Shown in pieces: positions 27,232 to 35,989 of a DNA stretch of 64,000 nt. The DNA is from an uncultured Paenibacillaceae bacterium (lineage in GTDB: Bacteria; Bacillota; Bacilli; Paenibacillales; DA-C8). The stretch is taken from NCBI GenBank assembly GCA_937957685.1, contig CALGAO010000008.1:1-64000 (forward strand), in the 5' to 3' direction. Under the pieces are notes generated by a model that did not search any database, had not been told where the DNA came from, and saw only the letters and a list, made by a program, of their open reading frames with translations. A program made the position numbers and the translations under genes. Positions within the stretch are counted from its first letter, which is position 1; each line of letters opens with the position of its first letter.

Positions 27232-27780
27232 CTATCCGTCAGCGCCTGTATGGAAAATCACGGTCTCCACCTTCTGCAGCCTGATATACTCGTTCGGCTC
27301 CAGATCGGTGCGAAAGTAAGCGTACATGTAGGCGGCTTCCTGAAACGTCAGCCCCGGGTAAACGGCGATATGCTGGTGCGAGTAGGGATTGTCGAGCAGC
27401 ACCTGCCATTCGCCGGATCGCGTCTCTGGCGGGATGCTCCTCAGCACCTCCTGCTTGTAGCGAACGATGCCCTGAAGCTCCTGCCAGATGTTCTGCCAGG
27501 AAGGGCTGATCCTGCCCGGCGTCGGCAGCGCGGTCAGCGCCCGCTGCACGACGGTCGCCGCCATCTCAGCCTCCTCATCCATGTACGTCCGCAGATACTC
27601 GCGAATCTCTTCAAGGAATCGGCGCACGGTGGTGAATCCCTGTTCCGCAAGCCTCCTCCCGAAGTCAGCCAGCTCCTCCGGCTGCTCCAGACCGATCAGC
27701 TGGCGCACCGCCTCAGGAGCAGGAGAGCCGGCGCGCTGTTCGCCGCCGGCCTGGGTACTGTCTGGTCGGATCGTAGCCAT
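27232..27780 (-). CDS. Hypothetical 182-residue protein downstream of porAB
   Basis: The protein has 182 residues and no family I recognise. The N-terminus (about 1-25) is polar and disordered. Residues about 25-110 are predicted mostly helical, with LIGLEQPEELADFGRRLAEQ and RRFLEEIREYLRTYMDEEAE. The C-terminal part (about 115-182) is mixed, with SGEWQVLLDNPYSHQHIAVY and PGLTFQEAAYMYAYFRTDLE. AGGAGAG lies before the ATG and the gene starts 13 bp after the porAB stop, so it is co-transcribed. No signal peptide, membrane helix or metal-binding motif is evident. It may be an accessory or stability factor of the oxidoreductase, which is inferred from position only. Confidence 0.7.
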   Translation of the reverse strand: MATIRPDSTQAGGEQRAGSPAPEAVRQLIGLEQPEELADFGRRLAEQGFTTVRRFLEEIREYLRTYMDEEAEMAATVVQRALTALPTPGRISPSWQNIWQELQGIVRYKQEVLRSIPPETRSGEWQVLLDNPYSHQHIAVYPGLTFQEAAYMYAYFRTDLEPNEYIRLQKVETVIFHTGADG

Positions 27781-27793
27781 GCATACTCTCCTG

Positions 27794-30100
27794 TTACAGA
27801 TAAGGATTCTCGTGCTTCGCCTTCAGCCGCTGCCATCTGCGTTCGACTTCGTCCTCGAAGGCGCGCAGCGCGTCGGCATATTCCGGACGGGTCAGATGCC
27901 GCGTCTTGCCCATATTTTTCAGCCATTCGGACACCGGGATGCGCTTGCCCTTGTCCTCCGGATTGTACGTGATCCGGGTCTTGCCATGCTCGACCTCGTA
28001 CAGCGGGAAGAAGCAGGAGTTCACCGCGTAGTCGATGAGCGTCTGGCCCATCTTCTCTTCGGAGAGCCAGTTGAGCGGGCAGGTGATCAGGATCTTGCCG
28101 TAGACGAGACCCTCGTTCTGCGCGTAATATTGGGCCTTGGCCGCCTTCTTCAGCAGGTCCTGCGGCATCGATTCCGAGCCGGTGAACACATACGGTATGT
28201 TCGTCGCAGCCATGATCTGCGGCGTATCCTTGTGATGGAACAGCTTGCCTCCCTGGTACTTGCCGACGTTCGAGGTGGAGGTGCGATGACCGAGCGGCGT
28301 CGAGTACGACAGCTGGGCGCCTGTGTTCATATAGCCTTCATTGTCATATTCGAGGATGATCATCTTGTGGTTGCGCAGTGCAGCGCCAATCGCCGGACCC
28401 ATGCCGATGTCCATGCCGCCGTCGCCGGTGATCATGATGAAGGTGAAATCATCCTTCAGGCCGTACTTGTCGAGTTCACCGCGGCGCTTGCGCTCCCAGA
28501 ACATCTCGACGACACCGGACAAGGTGGCCGCGCCGTTCTGGAACAGGTTGTGAATATACGTTGCCTTGTGCGACGAATACGGGAAGCCGGTCGTGACGAC
28601 CATCGCGCAGCCCGTCTGATACAGCGCCACGATATCTCCCTCGATGCCCTTGAAGAACAGCTCGAGCCCGGAGAAGATGCCGCAGCCCGGACAAGCGCCA
28701 TGCCCCGGTGCGAGGCGCTTCGGCTTCTTCATCAGCTGGCGGAGCGGCGGAACGCGAACCTTCAGCTCTCCGGACGCCTCGTCCTTCTCGACGCGGATCA
28801 GCCCGGTCTTCAGGTCCTCATACTTCATCGGCTCCAGCACGCGCTTCGGCGCCTTGTCCGGATCGCCAGGCGTATGGCCGTAATAGTCGAACGGCTTCTC
28901 CACATAGCCCTTCTCCATCGCGTCGATCGCGAGCTGGAAGAAATGATGCGCGTCCTCGGCATAGAAATCCTTGCCGCCGAGGCCGTAGATGCGGCTGATG
29001 ACGTGGATGTCCTTCACGCCGTGGGTGAACAGCGCAGCCTTCACCTCGTTGGTCATGTTGCCGCCATGTCCGCCGTAGGAATCGGCGCGGTCGCCGATCG
29101 TCAGCGCCTTGACGTTGCGCAGCGCCTCCGCGATCTGTTTCTGCGGGAACGGGCGGATCATGTTCGGCGAGATGGAGCCTGCCTTGATGCCTTTCGCGCG
29201 CAGCTGGTCGACGACGTCCTTGATGATCTCGGAAGCGGAGTTCAGGAGGAAGACGGCAACCTCCGCATCCTCCATGCGGTACAGGTCGAGGATCGGATAG
29301 TCGCGTCCGGTGAGCACCGCGTATTCCTTGCGGATGCGGTCGTATACCTCACCGGCCCGGTACATCGCCATCGATTGCTGATAGCAGTTGTTGATGTAGT
29401 CCGGCTCGTTCATGTACGGACCGACGGTGATCGGGTTGTTTCGATCCAGCACATGCAGGAAGCCTTCCGGCGGATGCTCGCCGACGAATTTCAGCACATC
29501 CTCGCGGTGGGCGAAGGTCTGCACCCTTCTCTTCTGGTGCGATGTGAAATAGCCGTCGGAGGCGACGATCACCGGCAGGCGAACCTCCGGATCTTCGGCG
29601 AGCTTGAGCGCCATGATATTCATATCATACACGGCCTGCGGATCGCGGCACAGGAGGATCGGCCAGCCTGTGTTGAGCGCGAAGTACAGGTCGGAATGGT
29701 CGCCGTGAATATCCAGCGGTCCGGAGACGGAGCGGCATACGAGGTTGAGCACCATCGGGAAGCGCGTCCCCGACTGGACCGGCATCTGCTCCAGCATGTA
29801 GAGATAGCCGTTCGAGCTGGTGGCATTGAATACCCGTCCTCCCGCCGCAGCTGCCCCGTAACATATGCCGGCCGAGCCGTGCTCGCCGTCAGCGGGGATC
29901 AGCTTGATATCGTGCTGCCCGTTCGCCTTCATGAGATCGAGGAACTGTGCAACCTCGGTCGATGGGGAGATCGGGAAGTAGCCCATGATATGATAGTTGA
30001 TCTGGTGTGCCGCATAGGCAGCCATCTCGTTGCCGGATTCATAGACGATACGCTGCTCTACCGTACCGCTGCTTAATTCCTTCTGCATTTCTGTAGCCAT
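27794..30100 (-). CDS. 2-oxoacid:ferredoxin oxidoreductase, fused alpha-beta subunit
   Basis: The protein has 768 residues. The N-terminal alpha part binds the pyrimidine ring side of TPP (INYHIMGYFPISPSTEVAQF, then PADGEHGSAGICYGAAAAGG). The C-terminal beta part has the Fe-S/TPP motif ACPGCGIFSG and the TPP-Mg site ITGDGGMDIG followed by EYDNEGYMNTG. Such enzymes oxidise pyruvate or a related 2-oxoacid to acyl-CoA, reducing ferredoxin. The partner subunits (gamma-delta) are encoded upstream at 30379. I start at the ATG at 30100, spaced 7 bp from AGAGGTGA. ATG 30106 and GTG 30118 are alternatives. The fused alpha-beta layout and low-potential chemistry suggest use under oxygen limitation. Substrate specificity cannot be told from sequence alone. 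Confidence 0.9.
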   Translation of the reverse strand: MATEMQKELSSGTVEQRIVYESGNEMAAYAAHQINYHIMGYFPISPSTEVAQFLDLMKANGQHDIKLIPADGEHGSAGICYGAAAAGGRVFNATSSNGYLYMLEQMPVQSGTRFPMVLNLVCRSVSGPLDIHGDHSDLYFALNTGWPILLCRDPQAVYDMNIMALKLAEDPEVRLPVIVASDGYFTSHQKRRVQTFAHREDVLKFVGEHPPEGFLHVLDRNNPITVGPYMNEPDYINNCYQQSMAMYRAGEVYDRIRKEYAVLTGRDYPILDLYRMEDAEVAVFLLNSASEIIKDVVDQLRAKGIKAGSISPNMIRPFPQKQIAEALRNVKALTIGDRADSYGGHGGNMTNEVKAALFTHGVKDIHVISRIYGLGGKDFYAEDAHHFFQLAIDAMEKGYVEKPFDYYGHTPGDPDKAPKRVLEPMKYEDLKTGLIRVEKDEASGELKVRVPPLRQLMKKPKRLAPGHGACPGCGIFSGLELFFKGIEGDIVALYQTGCAMVVTTGFPYSSHKATYIHNLFQNGAATLSGVVEMFWERKRRGELDKYGLKDDFTFIMITGDGGMDIGMGPAIGAALRNHKMIILEYDNEGYMNTGAQLSYSTPLGHRTSTSNVGKYQGGKLFHHKDTPQIMAATNIPYVFTGSESMPQDLLKKAAKAQYYAQNEGLVYGKILITCPLNWLSEEKMGQTLIDYAVNSCFFPLYEVEHGKTRITYNPEDKGKRIPVSEWLKNMGKTRHLTRPEYADALRAFEDEVERRWQRLKAKHENPYL

Positions 30101-30185
30101 CTGCATATCACCTCTCACTTTAAAATCAGATCAGATGCTTGCGCATTGCGACAGAGCGTGTGCCCACACGCTGGCCGCACCCGGG

Positions 30186-30392
30186 CGGGACGCTGCTCGT
30201 TCGCAGCAGCTCGCACTTGCCAGAACGCGTGACCACGTCCTTACAGCGCCCAAGCGGGACGCTGCTCGCTCGCCTCTGTTTTCACCGCGACAGAGCGCGT
30301 GCCCTCGCCTTACTGCGCCCAAACGGGACGCTGCTCGCTCGCCTCTGTTTTCACCGCGACAGAGCGCGTGCCCTCGCCTTACTGCGCCCAGG
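30186..30392. repeat. 69-bp tandem repeat, three copies, spanning the porGD stop codon
   Basis: Units of 69 bp start at 30186, 30255 and 30324, each beginning CGGGACGCTGCTCG on the plus strand. The second and third are nearly identical. The first is diverged. The third covers the last codons and stop of the gamma-delta gene, so the array appears to have grown from the 3' end of that gene into the intergenic space before porAB. Confidence 0.9.
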
Positions 30393-31383
30393 CGAAGCGA
30401 TGCGGCACGCGATGCTCCTCTCCGTAACCGTCCGTCTCCCGCGCAGCCACCAGCGCATCGGTCGGACAGGCGGTGACGCATTTCAGGCAGCCCTTGCAAT
30501 ACTGATAGTCGATGCCTTGCAGGAACATCTGCGGGCGGCCCTTCGGGTCCAGCTTCTCCTCCCAGACGAAGCAGAAGTCCGGGCAGGCCGTGTCGCACTG
30601 CGCGCAATGGATGCATTTCTCCTCGATGAAATGAGGCATCATCCCCTGCCTGGAGATGCTCAGATCCTTCAGCACGCTGTTGCCGGGATTGGTGATCATC
30701 CCGCCCAGCGGCTGCGTCTCGTACCCGAGCATCGGGATATCCCAGCGCTGCGGCTTCGGCATCTCCGCCCCCTCAGGCAGCTGGAACGACTGGAAGGTCA
30801 CTTCCTGATACCCGCGCTCGAAGGTGCGCAGCGCCGGTTCCACGGACTGCGGATATTTCTTCTCCAGCGACTTGCGAATGATGCCCTTCATAAACTCCGG
30901 ATCCAGGAAATCGCACAGCCTGAACAGCGCGCCCAGCATCGCCATGTTCACCCTGTTTTTCTCTTCAAGCGCGATCCCCGTCGCATCAACAACGGCGATC
31001 GTCCCGCCCAGCAGCTTCAGCTTCTCCTTCAGCTGCTCCGGTGTTTTGGCGGAGTTGACAAGCACGATGCTGTCCTCATAGATGCCGCTGATGACATTGA
31101 CGGTGCGCGACAGATTCTCATGGAAGATCCCCACTACATGCGGTCGCTCTACAGGTGTTGTATCGCGGATATTCATATTCGTGTCGCAGAAACGGATATG
31201 CGCCTTGACCGGCGATCCTTTCTTCTCTGAACCGTATGACGAGAAGCTTACGCCATTGAAACCGCTTCCAACAACGCCTGCCTCGGCTAGCATCTTGCCG
31301 GCAAGATTGGCCCCCAGTCCGCCGATCGATTCCAGACGAATTTCAAAAAATCCAAGTTCGTTTACCCTAGGAAGTGCAGGCAC
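30379..31383 (-). CDS. 2-oxoacid:ferredoxin oxidoreductase, fused gamma-delta subunit
   Basis: The protein has 334 residues. Residues about 10-190 form the gamma subunit (FEIRLESIGGLGANLAGKML, then SFSSYGSEKKGSPVKAHIRF). The C-terminal part is a two-cluster ferredoxin with CIHCAQCDTACPDFC and CKGCLKCVTACP, binding two 4Fe-4S centres that carry electrons from the TPP site to ferredoxin. GGGAGGGAGAAGAACT precedes a GTG start at 31383. It is the first gene of the operon, separated from the alpha-beta gene by about 280 bp filled with the tandem repeat. A candidate extended -10 promoter lies at 31449-31457. Confidence 0.92.
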   Translation of the reverse strand: MPALPRVNELGFFEIRLESIGGLGANLAGKMLAEAGVVGSGFNGVSFSSYGSEKKGSPVKAHIRFCDTNMNIRDTTPVERPHVVGIFHENLSRTVNVISGIYEDSIVLVNSAKTPEQLKEKLKLLGGTIAVVDATGIALEEKNRVNMAMLGALFRLCDFLDPEFMKGIIRKSLEKKYPQSVEPALRTFERGYQEVTFQSFQLPEGAEMPKPQRWDIPMLGYETQPLGGMITNPGNSVLKDLSISRQGMMPHFIEEKCIHCAQCDTACPDFCFVWEEKLDPKGRPQMFLQGIDYQYCKGCLKCVTACPTDALVAARETDGYGEEHRVPHRFAWAQ

Positions 31384-31448
31384 AGTTCTTCTCCCTCCCT
31401 GTTAAACTGAATTTTATGAAAACTTATAAGATTATGAATATCGTCTAA

Positions 31449-31457
31449 AGTATACCA
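31449..31457 (-). promoter_or_regulatory. Candidate extended -10 promoter of the oxidoreductase operon
   Basis: On the minus strand TGGTATACT provides the TG-N-TATACT extended -10 pattern, about 65 bp upstream of the GTG start. The -35 region is only weakly matched. The rest of 31384-31684 is AT-rich and shows no gene. Confidence 0.5.
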
Positions 31458-31684
31458 CTAAAATCCTTTTTTGAATATGTCATTCCGCAAAAACAGGTGT
31501 ATATGCAGGGACGTATATACCAATATATGATAGTTGAACGCGACTATTCGCCTCTTGCGGGCCGATTCCTATTCTTTTTTTGCTGATGGCGATGTGCCCC
31601 CACCTTCTGTTAGCATTGGAACATCCGATGATCAGCAATGGCCGTTCAACGAAACACAGTCTGGATTTTTTTATAGCAAAAGGG

Positions 31685-31715
31685 TTGATTCTCACGTTAC
31701 GTCAAGTTCTACAAT
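31685..31715 (+). promoter_or_regulatory. MerR-type promoter with 19-bp spacer
   Basis: TTGATT (31685-31690) and TACAAT (31710-31715) are separated by 19 bp, the overlong spacing that MerR activators correct by twisting DNA. The spacer holds ACGTTACGT. The predicted transcription start leaves a leader of only about 13 nt before the ATG at 31735, just enough for the AGAGGTGATGG ribosome site. Confidence 0.6.
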
Positions 31716-31734
31716 GGTACCAGAGGTGATGGAG

Positions 31735-32502
31735 ATGGAGAAAACCATGACAATCGGCCAGTTCTCGAAGCTGTCCGGCGTCAGCCAGCGTACGCTGCGT
31801 TTCTATGAAGAGAAAGGAATGCTCAGGCCGAGCTATGTGAGCGAAACGGGCAGACGTTATTACACCGCGGATGATCTGATCCCGCTGCAACAGATCATCA
31901 CCCTGAAATATCTGGGGTTCCCGCTGGATGAGATCAGTCAGATGCTGGCGCGGCAGACGGGCAGCCTGAAGGATAACCTGCTGGCGCAGAAGCAGGCGAT
32001 CGAGCAGAAGAGAAGGCATCTTGACCAGATCATCAAGGCGCTCGACCACGCCGTCGCCATCCTGGATGTGGAGGAGTCGATCGATCCGTCGGTGTTCTCG
32101 TTCCTCATCCAGAGCATCATATCGGAGAACCAGCAGATGGAATATCTGGCACAGGTATTTCCGGAGCAGACGTTCAATCATATCAGGCAACTGTTCTCCG
32201 ACAAGGAGAAGGAGCTGGAATGGAACAAGCGGTCGGCGGCGCTCTTCCATTCGCTGAAGCAGGTGATCGGCCTTCACCCACCCGAGTCGGATGAGGTGCA
32301 GGCGCTGGTGGAGGAGCTGTTCAGGATGACGGACGAGATGTTCGGCGGCAACTGGCAGGCGCTGAATGCGGCTGCCAGCAAGCTGGAGGATGAGGAACTT
32401 CCCGGATTCTTCACTTCTCCGTTCACACCGGAGGAAGAAAGGTTCGTCCAGGAAGCCTGTGAATACTATATGAAGCAGAAAGGATTGATCCCCGATGCCT
32501 GA
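31735..32502 (+). CDS. MerR family transcriptional regulator
   Basis: The protein has 255 residues. The N-terminal winged helix is clear: MTIGQFSKLSGVSQRTLRFYEEKGML (about 5-30), then the wing SETGRRYYTADDL. A coiled-coil dimer helix follows (LAQKQAIEQKRRHLDQIIKAL, about 85-110). The C-terminal 130 residues resemble effector-binding regions of TipA-type MerR proteins (EWNKRSAALFHSLKQVI, then FTPEEERFVQEACEYYMKQK). I chose the ATG at 31735 because AGAGGTG is properly spaced. Upstream in-frame codons lie within the promoter. The gene overlaps the ABC exporter by 8 bp, suggesting drug-responsive control of that pump and of itself. Confidence 0.88.
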   Translation: MEKTMTIGQFSKLSGVSQRTLRFYEEKGMLRPSYVSETGRRYYTADDLIPLQQIITLKYLGFPLDEISQMLARQTGSLKDNLLAQKQAIEQKRRHLDQIIKALDHAVAILDVEESIDPSVFSFLIQSIISENQQMEYLAQVFPEQTFNHIRQLFSDKEKELEWNKRSAALFHSLKQVIGLHPPESDEVQALVEELFRMTDEMFGGNWQALNAAASKLEDEELPGFFTSPFTPEEERFVQEACEYYMKQKGLIPDA

Positions 32503-34528
32503 GAACGGAGGACAATGGAAGCAATTTATGAACCTGATACGCGACGCCATGCCTGCGAAGCGGATATTCATCCTGGCGATCGCGCTCAGCATACTGGAAG
32601 CGGCCGGAGGGCTGATCGTGCCGATCTTCACGCGGGATCTGATCGACCAGTTCGCGAGCGCCGGCATCGAGCCGGGAGTCGTGATCTGGCTGACGGCGGC
32701 ATTTATCCTGCAAGCGGCGGCCGGCGGCTTCTCCTACTATCTGATGACGTACCTTGGAGAAAGCCTCGTGCGCAAGATCAGGGAGCGGCTCTGGAATCAT
32801 GTGCTGAAGCTGCGCATCCCTTACTTCGACAAGCATGAATCCGGCGAGCTGATCAGCCGGGTGACGCAGGATACGAACACGGTGAAGATGCTGGTCACCA
32901 ATCACCTTGTCACATCCATATCCGGCATCATCTCGATCATCGGCGCGCTGATCATCCTGTTCGTGATCGACTGGAAGATGACGCTGATCATGCTGGCCGC
33001 TGTTCCGGTATCCGCCACGATCCTGGTGCCGCTCGGACGGCTCGTCTATCGCATCTCATTGCATACGCAGGACGAGCTCGCCTCCTTCAGCGCCGGACTC
33101 GGCCGCGTGCTGAGCGACATCCGGCTCGTCAAGTCGCATAACGCCCAGGCTCTGGAGAGCCGGATGGGCGAGGAGAAGATCGCGAATCTGTTCCGCCTCG
33201 GCATGCGGGAAGCGAAGATCCAGTCGTTCGTCTCGCCGCTGATCACGACGGTGATCATGGCCGTGCTGGTCGTGCTGATCGGCTACGGCGGGGCTCGCGT
33301 CGCGGCCGGCGATCTGTCCGCCGGGACCCTCGTCGCCGTGATCATCTACATGTTCCAGATCGTCATGCCGTTCAGCATGCTGGCGCAATTCTTCACCGCC
33401 TTCCAGAAGGCGATGGGCGCCACCGAGCGCATCCAGGAGCTGCTCAATACCGAGACGGAGCCGATGGGCGAAGTGGCGGGGGATGCTCAGGCTGATCTGG
33501 CAGCCCAGGCTGTCCAGGGCGATCAGGCCATTCCACCCGCACAAGGTGCTCATGTTGTCCAGGATACTCCGGCTGCGCAGACCATCCAAGGAGCTCAGGG
33601 GTCCCAGACTGCCCGGGCTGCGGATGATCCGCAGGCTGTTCAGGATGCTTCAGGCGCCCAAGGTGCTCATGTTGTCCAGGATACTCCGTCCGCCCAGGCT
33701 TCCGGCGCCTCGCGCCGACAGGATCAGCCTGCAGGACGGGCCACCGCATCCGGGCGACCGGCCTCGATCAATTGGCATCAGCCGCTCCACTTCCGCGACG
33801 TCTCATTCTCATACGGCGGCGACGAGCATGTGCTGCGCCATGTCAACTTCACCATCGAGCCGGGTCAGACCGTTGCCTTCGTAGGACCGAGCGGCGCGGG
33901 CAAGACGACGATCTTCTCCCTGATCGAGCGCTTCTACGACGCGACCGACGGCACCATCGCCCTTGGCGAGGATGCGATCGATACGCTCCCGCTGCTCGGC
34001 TGGAGAGAAGGCATCGGATACGTGCTGCAGGAGAGCCCCGTCATGTCAGGCACGATCCGCAGCAACCTGCTCTACGGGCTGTCGCGCTCCGTGAGCGATG
34101 CCGAGATCGCCTCCGCGGTTCGGCAAGCCAATGCCACGTTCATCGAGCAGCTGCCGGAAGGCTACGATACGGAAGTCGGCGAGCGCGGCGTCAAGCTGTC
34201 CGGCGGACAGCGGCAACGCATCGCCATCGCCCGGGCGCTGCTGCGTGATCCGAAGCTGCTCCTGCTGGATGAAGCGACATCCAACCTCGACAGCGAATCG
34301 GAGGCGCTCGTCCAGGAAGCATTGGGCAACCTGATGCGCGGACGGACGACGCTCATCATCGCCCATCGGCTGTCGACGGTCATCGGCGCGGATCGCATCA
34401 TCTTCCTCGAGAAAGGCGCCGTAACCGGCCAGGGCACGCACGAAGAGCTGATGGCCACTCACCCGCTGTACCGCAAGTTCGTCGAGCAGCAGATGCAGAA
34501 GAAGTCCGTGAAATCGGAGATCGCATAG
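32495..34528 (+). CDS. ABC exporter, fused membrane and ATPase domains (multidrug type)
   Basis: The protein has 677 residues. A six-helix exporter domain (about 20-310) is followed by an ATPase with Walker A GPSGAGKTT, signature LSGGQRQRIAIA, Walker B LLLLDEATSNLD and H-loop AHRLST. This matches LmrA/BmrA-type half transporters, which work as homodimers and export drugs or lipids. It overlaps the MerR gene by 8 bp. An unusual 95-residue Ala/Gln-rich linker (about 320-415) between the two domains contains a repeated AQGAHVVQDTP motif. Typical relatives have only a short linker there. Substrate is unknown. Confidence 0.9.
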   Translation: MPENGGQWKQFMNLIRDAMPAKRIFILAIALSILEAAGGLIVPIFTRDLIDQFASAGIEPGVVIWLTAAFILQAAAGGFSYYLMTYLGESLVRKIRERLWNHVLKLRIPYFDKHESGELISRVTQDTNTVKMLVTNHLVTSISGIISIIGALIILFVIDWKMTLIMLAAVPVSATILVPLGRLVYRISLHTQDELASFSAGLGRVLSDIRLVKSHNAQALESRMGEEKIANLFRLGMREAKIQSFVSPLITTVIMAVLVVLIGYGGARVAAGDLSAGTLVAVIIYMFQIVMPFSMLAQFFTAFQKAMGATERIQELLNTETEPMGEVAGDAQADLAAQAVQGDQAIPPAQGAHVVQDTPAAQTIQGAQGSQTARAADDPQAVQDASGAQGAHVVQDTPSAQASGASRRQDQPAGRATASGRPASINWHQPLHFRDVSFSYGGDEHVLRHVNFTIEPGQTVAFVGPSGAGKTTIFSLIERFYDATDGTIALGEDAIDTLPLLGWREGIGYVLQESPVMSGTIRSNLLYGLSRSVSDAEIASAVRQANATFIEQLPEGYDTEVGERGVKLSGGQRQRIAIARALLRDPKLLLLDEATSNLDSESEALVQEALGNLMRGRTTLIIAHRLSTVIGADRIIFLEKGAVTGQGTHEELMATHPLYRKFVEQQMQKKSVKSEIA

Positions 34529-34652
34529 CGAATCGAATCGACGTACCGTTACGACGGGAATGCGGATCTCGGCGTGGTCCTCGGATCCTTGCTCCCGCCA
34601 TTCGCACCAGCCAAGATGAACACAGCCCGTTGCAGCGGATACCCGCACAACA

Positions 34653-34692
34653 AACGGTCGTGGCATGCAGATGGCTGCATATCACGACCGTT
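34653..34692 (+). terminator. Terminator between convergent exporter and acetylesterase genes
   Basis: AACGGTCGTG and CACGACCGTT form a perfect 10-bp stem with a 20-nt loop, followed by CTCTTT. It lies 5 bp from the acetylesterase stop and about 125 bp after the exporter stop, so it may act in both directions. Confidence 0.7.
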
Positions 34693-34696
34693 CTCT

Positions 34697-35803
34697 TTAA
34701 CGCAGAAACATCGTTAATGGCCACAGATTCAGTTCCCGGATGCCTTCCGCCACAAGACCGGCGATCTTGATCGCGCCGATATCCTGAAAATGCGTATTGT
34801 CAACCACGCCATCCGGATGGGTGACGAACTCGCCGCGCTCGCCGATGACGAACAGCGACTTCGACCGCTCCGGCCCGAGCGCTTCGTACAGCGCCTTCGT
34901 CTTCTCCGCCATATCGATGAGCGGCACTCCCTGCTCCGCAGCCAGTTGCCGCATGGCGGGCAGGTAATCGCCGTGCGTATCCTGCAGCGTCCCATCCTCG
35001 TTGAAATATCTTCTCTGCACGGAGGTGAGCAGCACCGGATGAGCGCCCACGCTTCTTGCCGCCTCGATGTATTGCATCAGGTATTGCTGGTAGGTGGAGT
35101 AAGGCTCGGTGTTGCGGTCGGGATCATTTTTCTCGTCGTTGTGGCCGAATTGGATGAACAGGAAATCGTCCTTCCGCATCTCCGCCTTGATCGCATCCAG
35201 CCTGCCTTCATCGATGAAGCTCTTCGAGCTGCGTCCGGATGCGGCGTGGTTGGCGACGACCACATCGTGCTTCAGATACATGCCGAGCATCTGTCCCCAG
35301 CCGGCGTACGGGAAGTTCTCCTGGTCGGCAGCCGTCGAGTCGCCCGCGATGAAGAGCTTCAGGGCATTGGGCACGGGCACGATCTCCAGCGCATTGATCC
35401 GCGGCGCATTGCCGGAGAACTCCAGCCTGAGCTGGCCGCCGCGCACATAGACGGAGAACATCTCGCGCACGAACTGTCCGGGCACCGTTGTCCGGTTATG
35501 CAGGACGATCTGCCTTTTGGCCGCTCGAATCGTCATGGCAGTCGGCAGCATGGGGTCACCTGCGATCAGCGAGACCCTGTAGCATCCGTCCGGCACGTCG
35601 ACCAGGAACACCGAATTATAAGGAATGCAGAAATCCCGTTCGATCCCCTGTCCGACATCTCGTGCCTTCGCCGTCACATGCTCCGTGCTGTCGAATCCGT
35701 AACCGAGATCGGGAGTGTAGACACTTTTGTCTGTTATCTTGATACAGCCCTTCGCCGGCTCACCTTCAGGACCAAAGTCAAAGCAATAGGATTGTGCCAC
35801 CAT
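34697..35803 (-). CDS. Rhamnogalacturonan acetylesterase, SGNH hydrolase (CE12-like)
   Basis: The protein has 368 residues. The N-terminal about 140 residues are a galactose-binding-like beta domain (SYCFDFGPEGEPAKGCIKIT). The catalytic SGNH part has block I FIAGDSTAAD, the Gly block HAASGRSSKSF, block III FIQFGHNDEK and the final catalytic pair in DGVVDNTHFQD. This is the pattern of RhgT/CE12 enzymes that remove acetyl groups from rhamnogalacturonan I. There is no signal peptide, so it probably acts on imported oligosaccharides. GGAGGTAAG lies directly before the ATG at 35803. The upstream ATG at 35827 is less likely. Four GTTAA/TTAAC palindromes precede the gene. Confidence 0.88.
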   Translation of the reverse strand: MVAQSYCFDFGPEGEPAKGCIKITDKSVYTPDLGYGFDSTEHVTAKARDVGQGIERDFCIPYNSVFLVDVPDGCYRVSLIAGDPMLPTAMTIRAAKRQIVLHNRTTVPGQFVREMFSVYVRGGQLRLEFSGNAPRINALEIVPVPNALKLFIAGDSTAADQENFPYAGWGQMLGMYLKHDVVVANHAASGRSSKSFIDEGRLDAIKAEMRKDDFLFIQFGHNDEKNDPDRNTEPYSTYQQYLMQYIEAARSVGAHPVLLTSVQRRYFNEDGTLQDTHGDYLPAMRQLAAEQGVPLIDMAEKTKALYEALGPERSKSLFVIGERGEFVTHPDGVVDNTHFQDIGAIKIAGLVAEGIRELNLWPLTMFLR

Positions 35804-35989
35804 CTTACCTCCAGTCAGTATGATCAATGTTTAGTTTCGCCATCATCAGGCGAAACCCTGCCAGTCTCCTGCGATACTTTCGTTATCCTGACCCGGGTTC
35901 ATGCCGTCGGCTCCCTGGTCACACACGTTGGTTCCGCCGCCTCTTGACTCTCATCCCATTTCATGCCGCTCGACATCCCCAAGTACAGA

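Noticed and set aside
27488..30076. 862-residue plus-strand ORF
   Set aside because: It is the antisense shadow of the 2-oxoacid oxidoreductase alpha-beta gene.
30131..30616. 161-residue minus-strand ORF rich in RLGAVRRGHALCRGENRGER
   Set aside because: It is read out of frame through the 69-bp tandem repeat and the end of the gamma-delta gene.
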